The notes beneath the pieces were generated by a model, which was given only the letters and a program-made list of their open reading frames with translations, searched no databases and was not told the DNA's origin. This document shows positions 1 to 8,018 of a stretch of 64,000 nt of DNA, one piece after another (within the stretch, counting starts at the first letter, position 1; each line of letters starts with the position of its first letter). The stretch spans positions 62,001 to 126,000 of the forward strand of contig VBWA01000002.1 in the NCBI GenBank assembly GCA_006218025.1, in the 5' to 3' direction. The translations under genes were made by a program, and so were the position numbers. The DNA is from Rhodocyclaceae bacterium. GTDB lineage: Bacteria; Pseudomonadota; Gammaproteobacteria; Burkholderiales; Rhodocyclaceae.

Positions 1-391
1 AGGCGGTGTTGCTCATCTTGCCCTCGCTCCAGGCTTCGTGAAAGAACTTCCAGGCATGCCAGGCGATGAACAGGCAGAAGGCCATCGACAGGATGTCGCC
101 CAGCAAATTGCGCCAGCGGTTGGCGCGCTCGGACAGGAGTGAATCGAGCACCTCGATGCCAACGTGCCCGCGCGACGCCTGGGTGAAGGCCGCGCTCATG
201 AAGGTGGCGATGATCAACAGCATGATCGACATTTCGATTTCCCAGTCGGTCGGCCAGTTGAGCCAATAGCGCACCACTACCTCGAAGACGAGGACACCGC
301 TGCAAATCACGATCAACACCCCGGACAGGTAGCCGGTCAGGGTGTTGATCGCATTCACCGCACGGCTGAACTGCCGCCAGGCTGTATGCAT
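1..391 (-). CDS. TRAP transporter small permease, DctQ type (partial, cut by window edge)
   Basis: This is the small membrane subunit of a tripartite ATP-independent periplasmic transporter, which links the periplasmic binding protein to the large permease. Reading the minus strand from the ATG at 391 gives an open frame to the window edge that begins [18 protein letters not shown]. Hydrophobic segments follow ([20 protein letters not shown], then a stretch around [15 protein letters not shown]), with the RGHVGIEVL motif typical of DctQ proteins. The C-terminus lies beyond the left edge. The start is 4 bp after the stop of the binding-protein gene, so the two are cotranscribed, and the large DctM subunit should follow outside the window. 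The substrate is inferred from the neighbouring malonyl-CoA decarboxylase to be malonate or a similar dicarboxylate. Confidence 0.9.
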   Translation of the reverse strand, partial: MHTAWRQFSRAVNAINTLTGYLSGVLIVICSGVLVFEVVVRYWLNWPTDWEIEMSIMLLIIATFMSAAFTQASRGHVGIEVLDSLLSERANRWRNLLGDILSMAFCLFIAWHAWKFFHEAWSEGKMSNTA

Positions 392-395
392 GCTC

Positions 396-1418
396 TTATT
401 TCACTGCCACAGCCATGTCGAACAGCTCCTTGCCGCCCTTCACCTTCTCCTCGAAGTCCTTCCAGGCCGAGGCCTTCGCCACCTCGCGCCATTTCTCGAA
501 GGCCGCCTGATCCATGTCGCCGACCTTGCGTCCGGCCTTGGTGTAGACCTCGACCACGCGCTCGTCGTCGGCCTTGGCGGCCTCCATGCCGAACTTCTCC
601 AGCGAGGCGCCGACTTCCATGACGATCTTCTGCTGCGCCGGCGTCAGCGCATCGAAGGTCTTCTTCGACATCAGCAGCGGCTCGAACATGAACCAGAAGG
701 AATGCTTGCGCCCGGCGGTGAGGTGGTCCGAGGTCTCGTGCAGGCGGAAACTGATCAGCGAGGTGCTCGACGTGATTGCGGCATCCAGCACGCCGGACTG
801 CATTGCGCTGTAGATCTCGTTCGACGCCACATTCGTCACTGCACCGCCGGCCGACTTGATCATCAGGTCCATTTCACGGCTGCCGCCGCGCACTTTCATG
901 CCCTTGGCGTCGTCCGGGCTGACCACCGGCTTGCCCTTGGAGGCAATCCCGCCGGCCTGCCAGACCCAGGTGATGATCTTGACATTGCGCTCGTCGAGCA
1001 GGCGCACCAGTTCCTTGCCGATCGGCGCGTCCTTCCAGCGCAGGCCCTGCTCGTAGCTGGTGATCAAGGCCGGCATCAGGGTCAGGTTGGCCGCGGGAAA
1101 TTCGCCGCCGGCATAAGCCAGCGGATACAGCGCCATGTCCAGCGCACCGGTGGACAGCGCCTTGTATTGCGGCACCGGTTTCATCAGCGAGGCGGCCGGA
1201 TAGATCTCGAACTTCAACTGACCGCTGGTCTTCTTTTCGACTTCGGCGGCAAATTTGCGCACCAGACGATCGCGGAAATCGCCGTCGTCGATGGTGCCGC
1301 CGGGGAACTGGTGGGAAATCTTGATCACCTTGGCCTGGGCCAGCGCCGGTACGCTGGCGAGGCCGAGGCTCAGGGTCACCGCCGCAGCCAGAGCGTTTCT
1401 CAGAAAATTGCGTCGCAT
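396..1418 (-). CDS. TRAP transporter solute-binding protein, DctP family
   Basis: Periplasmic binding protein of 340 residues that captures a carboxylate and delivers it to the DctQ/DctM membrane subunits. A Sec signal peptide is clear: MRRN, a hydrophobic core and cleavage after VPALAQA near residue 28. The mature part has the DctP fold signature, starting [12 protein letters not shown] and continuing with [32 protein letters not shown] and DAAITSSTS in the ligand-binding region. It sits between malonyl-CoA decarboxylase (20 bp upstream) and DctQ (4 bp downstream) in one minus-strand operon. Together with the GntR-type regulator this suggests malonate uptake (MatP-like), which is inference from context. 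Another short-chain dicarboxylate cannot be excluded. Confidence 0.92.
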   Translation of the reverse strand: MRRNFLRNALAAAVTLSLGLASVPALAQAKVIKISHQFPGGTIDDGDFRDRLVRKFAAEVEKKTSGQLKFEIYPAASLMKPVPQYKALSTGALDMALYPLAYAGGEFPAANLTLMPALITSYEQGLRWKDAPIGKELVRLLDERNVKIITWVWQAGGIASKGKPVVSPDDAKGMKVRGGSREMDLMIKSAGGAVTNVASNEIYSAMQSGVLDAAITSSTSLISFRLHETSDHLTAGRKHSFWFMFEPLLMSKKTFDALTPAQQKIVMEVGASLEKFGMEAAKADDERVVEVYTKAGRKVGDMDQAAFEKWREVAKASAWKDFEEKVKGGKELFDMAVAVK

Positions 1419-1438
1419 GCTTGGTCTCCTTTTATGAT

Positions 1439-2761
1439 TTATTTTTGCCGGGCCTGGCGCCTGATGGCGGCCGAGGTGGCGATAGCACCCTCGCGGGCAA
1501 AGCTTTCAACGTTGTCTTCCAGTGAGTCGGGGTCGTACAGGTAATTCACCATCACGCCGAAGGACTGCTGCATGCCCTTCGACGACGCATCGCCCAGCGG
1601 GTTGATGCGCTCGATGCGGGCGCCGTTGCCAAGGTGGAAACGCGCAACCGCATCGAGCGGCTGCCGGCCGTCGCCGCGGCTGGCCTTGGCCAGCGTCAGG
1701 TAGCGCGCCGCGAGCCTCGACAGCGCGTCATTGACCTTGCGCGCCGTTGCTGCTTTCTGTGCCCAATCGCCCGCGGCCAGTTGTCCGGCATCGAGCTCCA
1801 GCCCGACATCGACCACGTCCTGCGGATTCTTCCGCACCCACGCCCCAAATCCGGGCAGGGGCGACAGGGTGGCGAAATGCCGCAGCTTGGGAAAATCGCG
1901 CTGCAGGTCGTCGATCACGCGCTTGAGCAAAAAACTGCCGAAGGACACGCCGCGCAGGCCGGCCTGCGTGTTGGAGATCGAATAGAAGATCGCGGTATCG
2001 GCGCGGCGCGAGTCGAACACCGGCGCGTGCTCGTCGAGCAGGGCCTGGACGCTGTCGGCCAGATGATCGGTGAGCGCCACCTCGACGAAGATCAGCGGTT
2101 CCATCGGCATGCGCGGATGAAAAAAGGCGTAGAGGCGACGGTCCGAATCGAGCCGGTTCTTGAGGTCGGTCCAGGAGCGGATTTCATGCACCGCCTCGTA
2201 CTGGATCAGTTTTTCCAGCAGCGCCGCCGACGAATTCCAGGTGATGCGCTGCAACTCGAGAAAACCGACATCGAACCACGCGGCCAGACGCGATTCGAGT
2301 TCGCGGTCCAGCGGCGCCAGCTCGGTGTCTTCGTCCAGATAGCGCAGCAGGTCGGCGCGCAGATCGACGAGGAACTTGACGCCCTGCGGAATCGCGTTGA
2401 ACTGGGTCAGGATGCGCAACCGCGCCGAGCGCAGGGCCGCGCGCAGTTCGGCCTCCGCATCCCATTGGCCCTCCGTGCCGATCGAACGCTGATAGGCCTC
2501 GTGGGCTTTCGCCACGCGCCCGGGCTCGGGCCCGAACTCGAGCGAGATCAGGCGCAGGAAGGCGTGGCGTCCGCTGTCGTCGAGTTCGAGATAGGTCTGC
2601 GCCAGGGCCGCCGCCCGGATGCGCGCCGAAACCTCGCCGCCCCGCGCTTCGGCGCACTCGGTGAGCAGCCGGCGCCACTCGCCGAGCTGTTTCGGCCCGA
2701 CGCTTGCCGTACCGCCAGCGCCGACTATCGAACGCAGACGCTGCACCAGTCCCTCAACCAT
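1439..2761 (-). CDS. Malonyl-CoA decarboxylase, carrying an in-frame copy of the dispersed 24-bp element
   Basis: Cytoplasmic enzyme that decarboxylates malonyl-CoA to acetyl-CoA. The 440 residues match the MCD family along their length: an N-terminal helical domain, then the acetyltransferase-like catalytic half with PLIFVEVALTDHLADSVQ, DTAIFYSISNTQAGLRGVSF and FATLSPLPGFGAWV, ending MVNYLYDPDSLEDNVESFA. The conserved Ser and His of the catalytic half fall in these blocks. Near the N-terminus, residues of the form SIVGAGGTAS are encoded by a copy of the dispersed repeat at 2706-2729. The start overlaps the end of the upstream regulator gene by 8 bp. With the regulator and TRAP genes it forms a probable malonate-catabolism operon; a malonyl-CoA synthetase gene is not visible here and may lie to the left. 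Confidence 0.93.
   Translation of the reverse strand: MVEGLVQRLRSIVGAGGTASVGPKQLGEWRRLLTECAEARGGEVSARIRAAALAQTYLELDDSGRHAFLRLISLEFGPEPGRVAKAHEAYQRSIGTEGQWDAEAELRAALRSARLRILTQFNAIPQGVKFLVDLRADLLRYLDEDTELAPLDRELESRLAAWFDVGFLELQRITWNSSAALLEKLIQYEAVHEIRSWTDLKNRLDSDRRLYAFFHPRMPMEPLIFVEVALTDHLADSVQALLDEHAPVFDSRRADTAIFYSISNTQAGLRGVSFGSFLLKRVIDDLQRDFPKLRHFATLSPLPGFGAWVRKNPQDVVDVGLELDAGQLAAGDWAQKAATARKVNDALSRLAARYLTLAKASRGDGRQPLDAVARFHLGNGARIERINPLGDASSKGMQQSFGVMVNYLYDPDSLEDNVESFAREGAIATSAAIRRQARQK
2706..2729 (+). repeat. Dispersed 24-bp element, copy 1 (inside malonyl-CoA decarboxylase)
   Basis: GCCGTAC then CGCCAGCGCCGACTATC, one mismatch to the common form. Read on the coding strand it gives IVGAGGTA in frame near the protein N-terminus. 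Confidence 0.9.
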
Positions 2762-3425
2762 GAACGACCTCCGCTGCCAGCGACATTTCGCGCAGGGCCT
2801 CGAGCTGCGCCAGCAGATGGCCGCGCATCACCCGCTCCGCCGCATCGGCATCCTGGCGGTGCAATGCCTGCATCAGCGCACGATGCTCCGCCAGCGACGC
2901 GGCCAGCCGGCCCTCCAGCCGCAGCGAATGATGGCGGGAAAGTTTCAGCAGCTTGCGCAGATCGCCAATGACCATCTGCAGCCAGCGGTTGCCGGCGCAT
3001 TCCTGCAACTGGTCGTGGAAGACGTAGTTGGTCTCGTAGTAGCGATTCACGTCGTCCGCCGCCGCGTGCTTTTCCAGTCTTTCATGCAGCGCGTCGAGCG
3101 CCTTGAGCTGGGCAGGCGTGCGCTTCTCCGCCACTTCATGGGCGACGCGCCCTTCGAGCGTGGCCATGATGGGAAAAATCTCCTCGAGATCGCGCAGCGT
3201 CAACTCGGTGACAAAGCAGCCCTTGTGCGGCTGCAGATCGACCAGTCCTTCCGCGGACAGGACCTTGAGCGCTTCGCGCAGCGGCGTGCGGCTGATGCCG
3301 AGCTGCTCGGCCAGCAGCGCCTCGTCCAGCCGCTGACCCGGCGCGAGCACGTGATTGTAGATCTGCTCGCGCAGCAAATCGACGGCCTGCTGCGACAGGG
3401 ATGAGCGATTAACCCTTGATTTCAA
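2754..3425 (-). CDS. GntR-family transcriptional regulator, FadR/FCD subgroup (MatR-like)
   Basis: DNA-binding repressor of 223 residues. The N-terminal winged helix (about residues 10-75) carries REQIYNHVLAPGQRLDEALL and the recognition helix LGISRTPLREALKVLSAEGL, classic for GntR. The rest is an all-helical FCD ligand domain whose metal/ligand residues include NYVFHDQL and a late HRALMQALHRQDADAAERVM block. It is the first gene of the operon with malonyl-CoA decarboxylase and the TRAP transporter, overlapping the former by 8 bp. A perfect 10-bp palindrome upstream (3453-3462) is the likely autoregulatory operator. Control by malonate or malonyl-CoA is inferred from the gene order, as in rhizobial mat loci. 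Confidence 0.92.
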   Translation of the reverse strand: MKSRVNRSSLSQQAVDLLREQIYNHVLAPGQRLDEALLAEQLGISRTPLREALKVLSAEGLVDLQPHKGCFVTELTLRDLEEIFPIMATLEGRVAHEVAEKRTPAQLKALDALHERLEKHAAADDVNRYYETNYVFHDQLQECAGNRWLQMVIGDLRKLLKLSRHHSLRLEGRLAASLAEHRALMQALHRQDADAAERVMRGHLLAQLEALREMSLAAEVVHG

Positions 3426-3452
3426 TTGGGATTGGTAATTGCATACGATATT

Positions 3453-3462
3453 TTGTATACAA
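3453..3462. promoter_or_regulatory. Palindromic operator for the FadR-type regulator
   Basis: TTGTATACAA is a perfect palindrome 28 bp upstream of the regulator start. Sites of this TTGTATACAA kind are typical for FCD-type GntR repressors. A related half site, GCATACGATA, lies just to the left at 3441-3450. Confidence 0.7.
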
Positions 3463-3530
3463 CATACCGGAGCTTGGGTGGCGAGGTCAAGCTGCGCTGC
3501 AACAGGAAATTCACAGCTTGTGAAGAAATC

Positions 3531-3573
3531 GTAGCGAGCGGGCCGCAGCGGGGTGCGGCCGGAGCGCAGCTAC
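3531..3573. repeat. Nested inverted repeat between divergently placed units
   Basis: GTAGC at 3531-3535 pairs with GCTAC at 3569-3573, and GGCCGCA at 3541-3547 pairs with TGCGGCC at 3554-3560. There is no T-run, so it is not a standard terminator. It lies just beyond the 3' end of the HAD gene and upstream of the malonate operon, and could be a REP-type element or a transcript-end hairpin. Confidence 0.5.
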
Positions 3574-3621
3574 GCCGCCCAAGCCCCGATCCGGTCCGCG
3601 CAGTAGATTTATTCATAAGCT

Positions 3622-4314
3622 TCAGGGCATCAACTGGGAGAAGTCGTCGATCGCCGGATAGTCGCCGGTGTTCTTTTCCGGCTGCTTCGTGTCCGGCTTC
3701 CTGATCGTCACCAGCTGGGCGATACCGTAGCGGCGCGCACTGTCGAGCACCGGCAGGCTGTCATCAACCAGCACGGTGCGCGCCGGATCGAAGGGCTCGA
3801 TCTCGTTGAGCCGCCGCCAGAAGGCCTGCTCCTCCTTGGCCGCGCCCAGCGCGTGCGAACTGACGATGGCATCGAAGTGCGGCGAAAGGCCGGTTCGCGC
3901 CATTTTCAGTGTCACGCTCTTGTGGTGGGCATTGGTCGCCAGCACCACGCGCCGGCCGCTGGCGCGCATCGCTTCGAGGAAGGCCGTCACGTGCGGATGG
4001 ATGTCGATCAGGTGCGCGACTTCTTCCTTGAGGCGCATGATGTCCAGTTCCAGCGCGGTTTCCCAGAAATCCACCGAGTACCAATCCAGCGTCCCGGCGC
4101 GACCGTGATAGCGCGCCATCAAATCCTCGCGCCCGGCCTCGACCGAGAGGCCGCGCGCCTCGGCATAACGCTGCGGCAGATGGGTCTGCCAGAAATGGTT
4201 GTCGAAATTCAGGTCGAGCAGCGTACCGTCCATGTCGAGCAGGACGGTATCGATGCGCGACCAGTCGAGCTGCGGCGAAAGTGCCGACGCGACCTCAGGG
4301 GCGGATGTAGGCAT
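3622..4314 (-). CDS. yrfG: HAD-superfamily hydrolase, YrfG-type GMP/IMP nucleotidase
   Basis: Cytoplasmic phosphatase expected to remove phosphate from purine mononucleotides. From the ATG at 4314 the protein is 230 residues, normal for YrfG. HAD motif I is VLLDMDGTLLDL (nucleophile Asp and acid/base Asp), motif II lies in VVLATNAHHKS, and the later motif reads TVLVDDSLPVLDSA. The characteristic DNHFWQTHLP block that defines the YrfG subgroup follows motif I. The chosen start overlaps the upstream DsrE-like gene by 20 bp; a longer frame to 4362 exists but its extra N-terminus has no family support. Nucleotidase specificity is taken from the family. Confidence 0.88.
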   Translation of the reverse strand: MPTSAPEVASALSPQLDWSRIDTVLLDMDGTLLDLNFDNHFWQTHLPQRYAEARGLSVEAGREDLMARYHGRAGTLDWYSVDFWETALELDIMRLKEEVAHLIDIHPHVTAFLEAMRASGRRVVLATNAHHKSVTLKMARTGLSPHFDAIVSSHALGAAKEEQAFWRRLNEIEPFDPARTVLVDDSLPVLDSARRYGIAQLVTIRKPDTKQPEKNTGDYPAIDDFSQLMP

Positions 4315-4730
4315 AACCCTGCTGCTGCAGGCGCATGATTTCGACATAGCCGGCCTTGGCATAGGCGATGTTGTCGATCATGTCGTCCTTGGTCAGATGC
4401 ATCGACTGCATCGAATTGCCGCAGGCGACGAAACGCACGCCGGCCGCCATCGCGTCCTGCACCCGGTTCGCGGTCAGCGCATCGGCCTTGAGCATGCCGA
4501 GCCCCGGCCCGATTGCGACGACCGTGACCTCGACCTTGCCGAGTTCTTCCTGCACGTTGTTGACGTTGGACAGCACCGTGTTCCACTTCTTCGAGTCGTC
4601 TTCATTGACCTGAAACACGATGCGGTTCTTTGCCGCCGGGCTGCCGGCCGCATCTGCGGCACGAACGCCGGAGGTCGCCAGGGCGAACAAGGCCATCAGC
4701 GCAAATGTCGTAAATCGTCTCAGCTTCATG
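4295..4730 (-). CDS. Exported DsrE/DsrF-like protein
   Basis: Small protein of about 144 residues with a Sec signal peptide ([20 protein letters not shown], cleavage near GVRA). The mature part looks like the DsrE fold: a first strand [11 protein letters not shown], a helix [15 protein letters not shown], then [15 protein letters not shown] and the strand [11 protein letters not shown] carrying a single Cys at the position used by DsrE-type sulfur carriers. An ATG at 4730 gives the signal peptide; longer upstream frames add nothing. The gene precedes the HAD gene and overlaps it. A role in sulfur handling is possible from the family, but many exported DsrE-like proteins have no known function. 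Confidence 0.8.
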
Positions 4731-4781
4731 TCGGTTATCCTTCGCAGCACTTCATCGGCTTCACTCTGCCACAAATTCCCC

Positions 4782-5891
4782 ATGGAGAAAATCGATTGTG
4801 CCGTGATCGGCGCCGGCGTCATCGGTCTGGCGGTCGCGCGCAGGCTGGCCGCCGCGGGTCGCGAGGTGCTGATTCTCGAAGCCGAGGGCGCTTTCGGCAC
4901 GGGCATCAGTGCGCGCAACAGCGAGGTAATCCATGCCGGCGTCTACTATCCGGCGGGTTCGCTCAAGGCCCGACTCTGCGTCGCCGGGCGCAGCATGCTC
5001 TACGCCTATTGCGCAGAGCGCGGCATCGGCCACCGGCGCTGCGGCAAGCTGATCGTTGCCGCGGGCGAGCCGGAGCGTGAGCAGCTGGGCCGCATCGCCG
5101 CCGCTGCCGCGGCCAATGGCGTGGATGACCTGCAATTCCTGTCGCGCGATGCAGCGCGCGCGCTGGAGCCGGCACTCGAGTGCGCGGCCGCGCTGCTGTC
5201 GCCCTCGACCGGAATCATCGACAGCCATGCCCTGATGCTCTCCCTGCTGGGCGACGCCGAACGCAAGGGCGCGGTGCTGGCCCTGCAAAGCCCCGTGCGC
5301 GGCGGCGAGATCGTCGCCGACGGCATCGTCCTCGACATCGGCACCGACACCGAGGACGCCATGCAGCTGCACGCCGCCACCGTGGTGAATTGCGCCGGGC
5401 TCGGCGCCCAGGCATTCGCGCAGCGCCTACGCGGCCTGCCGCCGGCAGTCGTGCCGCCGCTCTCCTACGCCAAGGGCAACTACTACGCACTGGAAGGACG
5501 CGCACCGTTCTCGCGACTGATCTACCCGGTACCGGAAGCGGCCGGACTCGGCGTGCACCTCACGCTCGACCTCGGCGGCCAGGCGCGCTTCGGTCCCGAT
5601 GTGGAATGGATAGACCGCATCGACTACACGGTCGCCCCCGAACGCGCCGACGCCTTCTACGCCGAGGTGCGGCGCTACTGGCCGCAGCTTCCCGATGGCG
5701 CATTGCTCCCGGCCTATGCCGGCATCCGCCCGAAACCCCACGCCCCGGGCGCGGCGGCCTGCGATTTTCTGGTTTCCGGTCCGGCCGAACACGGCATCGG
5801 CGGGCTGGTCTGCCTGTATGGCATCGAATCGCCGGGGCTGACGGCCTGCCTCGCCCTCGCCGACCACGTGGCCGACCGGCTCGCCTGCTGA
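4782..5891 (+). CDS. FAD-dependent oxidoreductase, L-2-hydroxyglutarate oxidase (LhgO/YgaF) type
   Basis: 369-residue flavoprotein of the DAO family. The N-terminal dinucleotide motif is clear: [20 protein letters not shown], followed by [20 protein letters not shown] and the HAGVYYP block typical of L-2-hydroxyglutarate dehydrogenases. A second flavin contact is [13 protein letters not shown], and the C-terminus has [10 protein letters not shown] and [18 protein letters not shown]. Expected reaction is oxidation of L-2-hydroxyglutarate to 2-oxoglutarate at the membrane side with electrons to quinone or oxygen; the exact substrate is inferred from family. The ATG at 4782 starts directly before the Rossmann fold, so the upstream in-frame extension to 4620 is rejected. 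It is divergent from the DsrE-like gene with 51 bp between them. Confidence 0.88.
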   Translation: MEKIDCAVIGAGVIGLAVARRLAAAGREVLILEAEGAFGTGISARNSEVIHAGVYYPAGSLKARLCVAGRSMLYAYCAERGIGHRRCGKLIVAAGEPEREQLGRIAAAAAANGVDDLQFLSRDAARALEPALECAAALLSPSTGIIDSHALMLSLLGDAERKGAVLALQSPVRGGEIVADGIVLDIGTDTEDAMQLHAATVVNCAGLGAQAFAQRLRGLPPAVVPPLSYAKGNYYALEGRAPFSRLIYPVPEAAGLGVHLTLDLGGQARFGPDVEWIDRIDYTVAPERADAFYAEVRRYWPQLPDGALLPAYAGIRPKPHAPGAAACDFLVSGPAEHGIGGLVCLYGIESPGLTACLALADHVADRLAC

Positions 5892-5954
5892 ACGAAGCAG
5901 AGACGGCAAACTGCTAGGATAGCCCCTGCCTCCCTAATTCGTCCTGCTCACACG

Positions 5955-6401
5955 ATGCCCTGCCACCCGCTTCGCGCCGCCACGATAGTTCCTGTCCTCG
6001 CGCTGGTTCTGCTTGCCGTTGCGGCGGACGGCACCCAGGCGCAGACCAGGGACGTCAAGCTGTCCGGCATGGGAACTCGCAAATGCAGCGAGTGGCAGCA
6101 CTGGAAGGAGTCGCGCAATACCGAAGCGCGCGCCATGGTGCTGGAGTGGGCGCAGGGATTCATTTCCGGCCACAACGTCTATGCCCGCGCGGGAACTGAA
6201 ACGGCGAACCCGGTCATCGCCAATGCCAGCGTGCTGATTCCGCTGCTCGACAGCTACTGCCAGAAGAAACCCGAGGACAGAATACTGTCCGGCGTGGCGG
6301 AGATCACCCAGAGCCTCGGCGGCGCCAAGATCAATCTGTCGCCCAAGACGCCGCCAGCACAGAATCCGCGGCCTGAGGCCAAAGACAAGCTGGATTCCTG
6401 A
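5955..6401 (+). CDS. Exported protein of unknown function with two cysteines
   Basis: 148 residues with a signal peptide (hydrophobic VPVLALVLLAVAADG, probable cleavage after TQAQ). The mature part has one Cys in the RKCSEWQHWKE segment, a helix LEWAQGFISGHNVYA, and a second Cys in LLDSYCQKKPED, so a disulfide between helices is likely in the periplasm. The layout of Cys-helix-GF.SG-helix-Cys recalls Rap1a-like and HdeA-like small periplasmic proteins, but I do not recognise a specific family. It precedes another exported protein in the same direction with 46 bp between, so the two may be cotranscribed. No enzymatic motif is seen. Confidence 0.75.
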   Translation: MPCHPLRAATIVPVLALVLLAVAADGTQAQTRDVKLSGMGTRKCSEWQHWKESRNTEARAMVLEWAQGFISGHNVYARAGTETANPVIANASVLIPLLDSYCQKKPEDRILSGVAEITQSLGGAKINLSPKTPPAQNPRPEAKDKLDS

Positions 6402-6447
6402 GCCGGACCGGTTCCGTGCCACGACCGGCAAAACGACAGGAGCAATC

Positions 6448-7233
6448 ATGGCGGGATTCGTGAGCAAGACAGCAGTCGCCTACCTGTTATGGCTGGCGCT
6501 GGCAGGGCCGGCCCTGGCCGATGTCCGCGAGCTTCTGGCGGAGGTGCTCGTCGCACATGGCGGCGGCGCGGCGCCGGCGGCGATCCACGAACGCGGCGTG
6601 ATCGAATCCCTGCGCCGCGGCAACGGGGTGGTGGAACGCTGGTGGCAGGCGCCCGATCGCTTCCGCATCGAAATCGGGTATCCCGGTGAAGCGGAATCGC
6701 GTCTGCTGCGCGGCAACGAGGCATGGCAGCAGGGCCAGCCGGCCACGGCCGCGTTTCACGGCTCGCTGCTGCTGCAGGCGGCACGCATGGCGCTGCCCTG
6801 GCGGCTGCAGGAAAACGCGCGCCGCGTGATCGATCTCGGCACCGGAAAAAGCAGCGACGGGAAACCGGTCAGGGTGCTGGAATGGCCTGTGCAGAACGGA
6901 ATCAAGCTGATCGTCGAAATCGATGCGGAATCCCGGCTGATCCTGCGCTCGCGCGGAATACTGACCATCAACAACGCCTCGATGGAGTTCGCCACCGGCT
7001 ACGAGGACTACCGCATCGTCGCCGGCCGGCGCGTGGCCATGATCGAGCGGCATTTCGCGATGGGCGAATACACCGGCACCACCACGCTCGACAGCGTCGA
7101 ATTCCCCGCCGTACTGCCAGCGCCGACTTTCGCTCCCCCGGCCGGCGCAGGCGGTCTTCGAGTGAAGGATTCCAGCACGCCGCGCGACAAGCCGGTTCTG
7201 ACGCAGGCAGCGCGGCCGCTCAGCGGCCCTTGA
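6448..7233 (+). CDS. Exported LolA/LolB-like protein of unknown function, with element copy near C-terminus
   Basis: 261-residue secreted protein; the N-terminus YLLWLALAGPALA is a signal peptide. The mature sequence looks like the LolA-type half-barrel seen in outer-membrane sorting proteins: RWWQAPDRFRIEIGYPGEAE, ESRLLRGNEAWQQ, then KLIVEIDAESRLILRSRGIL and a late strand VEFPAVLPAPTFAPP. No Lys-Asp catalytic set or lipobox is seen. The AVLPAPTF part is encoded by the dispersed 24-bp repeat at 7108-7131, read in a different frame and orientation from most other copies. The 3' end overlaps the convergent enoyl-CoA hydratase gene by 14 bp. Function unknown. Confidence 0.75.
   Translation: MAGFVSKTAVAYLLWLALAGPALADVRELLAEVLVAHGGGAAPAAIHERGVIESLRRGNGVVERWWQAPDRFRIEIGYPGEAESRLLRGNEAWQQGQPATAAFHGSLLLQAARMALPWRLQENARRVIDLGTGKSSDGKPVRVLEWPVQNGIKLIVEIDAESRLILRSRGILTINNASMEFATGYEDYRIVAGRRVAMIERHFAMGEYTGTTTLDSVEFPAVLPAPTFAPPAGAGGLRVKDSSTPRDKPVLTQAARPLSGP
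7108..7131 (+). repeat. Dispersed 24-bp element, copy 2 (inside exported protein gene)
   Basis: GCCGTAC then TGCCAGCGCCGACTTTC. Encodes AVLPAPTF in frame on the plus strand. Confidence 0.9.
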
Positions 7234-7996
7234 AGTGCGGCGGCCGCTTGGCGAGAAAAGCCGCCAGCCCTTCCGCGTAATCCTGCGTGCCGAGAAAAGC
7301 GAATGACTCGCGCTTTTCCTCGATGCTCAGCGGACGATCCTCCATCAGCCGCGCGATCCACTGCTTGTGCCAGCGCGCGACCAGCGGCGCGCCCGCCGCG
7401 ATGCGCGCGGCGGTCGCCTGCGCTTCCTGCTCCACCTGCGCGTCGGCGACAACCCGCGTCAACAAGCCCTTGGCATAAGCCTCGGCCGCGCTCAGCAGCC
7501 GTCCTTCGAGCAGAATTTCCTTGGCCACCGCCGGGCCGGCCAGCCTGAGCAGGCCCGCCAGTTCGCCGGGGTACATGGAGAAACCCAGCTTCATGATCGG
7601 TGCGCCGAAGCGCGCGGTTTCGCCGGCAATGCGCAGATCGCAGGCGCAGGCAATTTCCAGCCCGCCGCCGACGCAGGGGCCGAGGATCGCCGCGACGGTC
7701 GGATGCGGACAGGATTCGATCGCGGCCAGCGCCTCGCCCACCGCCTCGTGGTAGGCCAGCGCGAGATCGACCGTGGCGCGCGCGGTGCGGAATTCCTCGA
7801 GGTCGCCGCCGGCGGCGAAGACCACGCCCTCGCCGCGCACTAGGATGCAGCGCAGTGAGCTGTCGGCGCTCAACTCGCCCATGGTTTCGCGCAGCCGCTG
7901 CCACATGGCCGCACTCAGCGCGTTGAGTTTGTCCGGATTGAACAGCGTGACCGTCGCGATATCGCCGTCACGCTGGCAGAGGATGTCGGGGCTCAT
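7220..7996 (-). CDS. Enoyl-CoA hydratase/isomerase family protein
   Basis: 258-residue crotonase-fold enzyme acting on CoA thioesters. Substrate-binding motif NPDKLNALSAAMWQRL is near the start, the first oxyanion-hole segment is VFAAGGDLEEF (AAGG variant), and the second is ILGPCVGGGLEIACACDLRIA. The usual downstream FGAPIMKLGFSMYPG block follows. At the catalytic positions only the part equivalent to GxxxGGGxE is clear, with Glu in GLEIAC, so it may be a hydratase or an isomerase. The start at 7996 (MSPDILCQRD) is chosen because the family begins just before the first strand. It runs with the MFS gene upstream on the same strand. The pathway is not determined by context. Confidence 0.88.
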   Translation of the reverse strand: MSPDILCQRDGDIATVTLFNPDKLNALSAAMWQRLRETMGELSADSSLRCILVRGEGVVFAAGGDLEEFRTARATVDLALAYHEAVGEALAAIESCPHPTVAAILGPCVGGGLEIACACDLRIAGETARFGAPIMKLGFSMYPGELAGLLRLAGPAVAKEILLEGRLLSAAEAYAKGLLTRVVADAQVEQEAQATAARIAAGAPLVARWHKQWIARLMEDRPLSIEEKRESFAFLGTQDYAEGLAAFLAKRPPHFKGR

Positions 7997-8018
7997 AACT
8001 CGAAAAACCTCAGAGATC

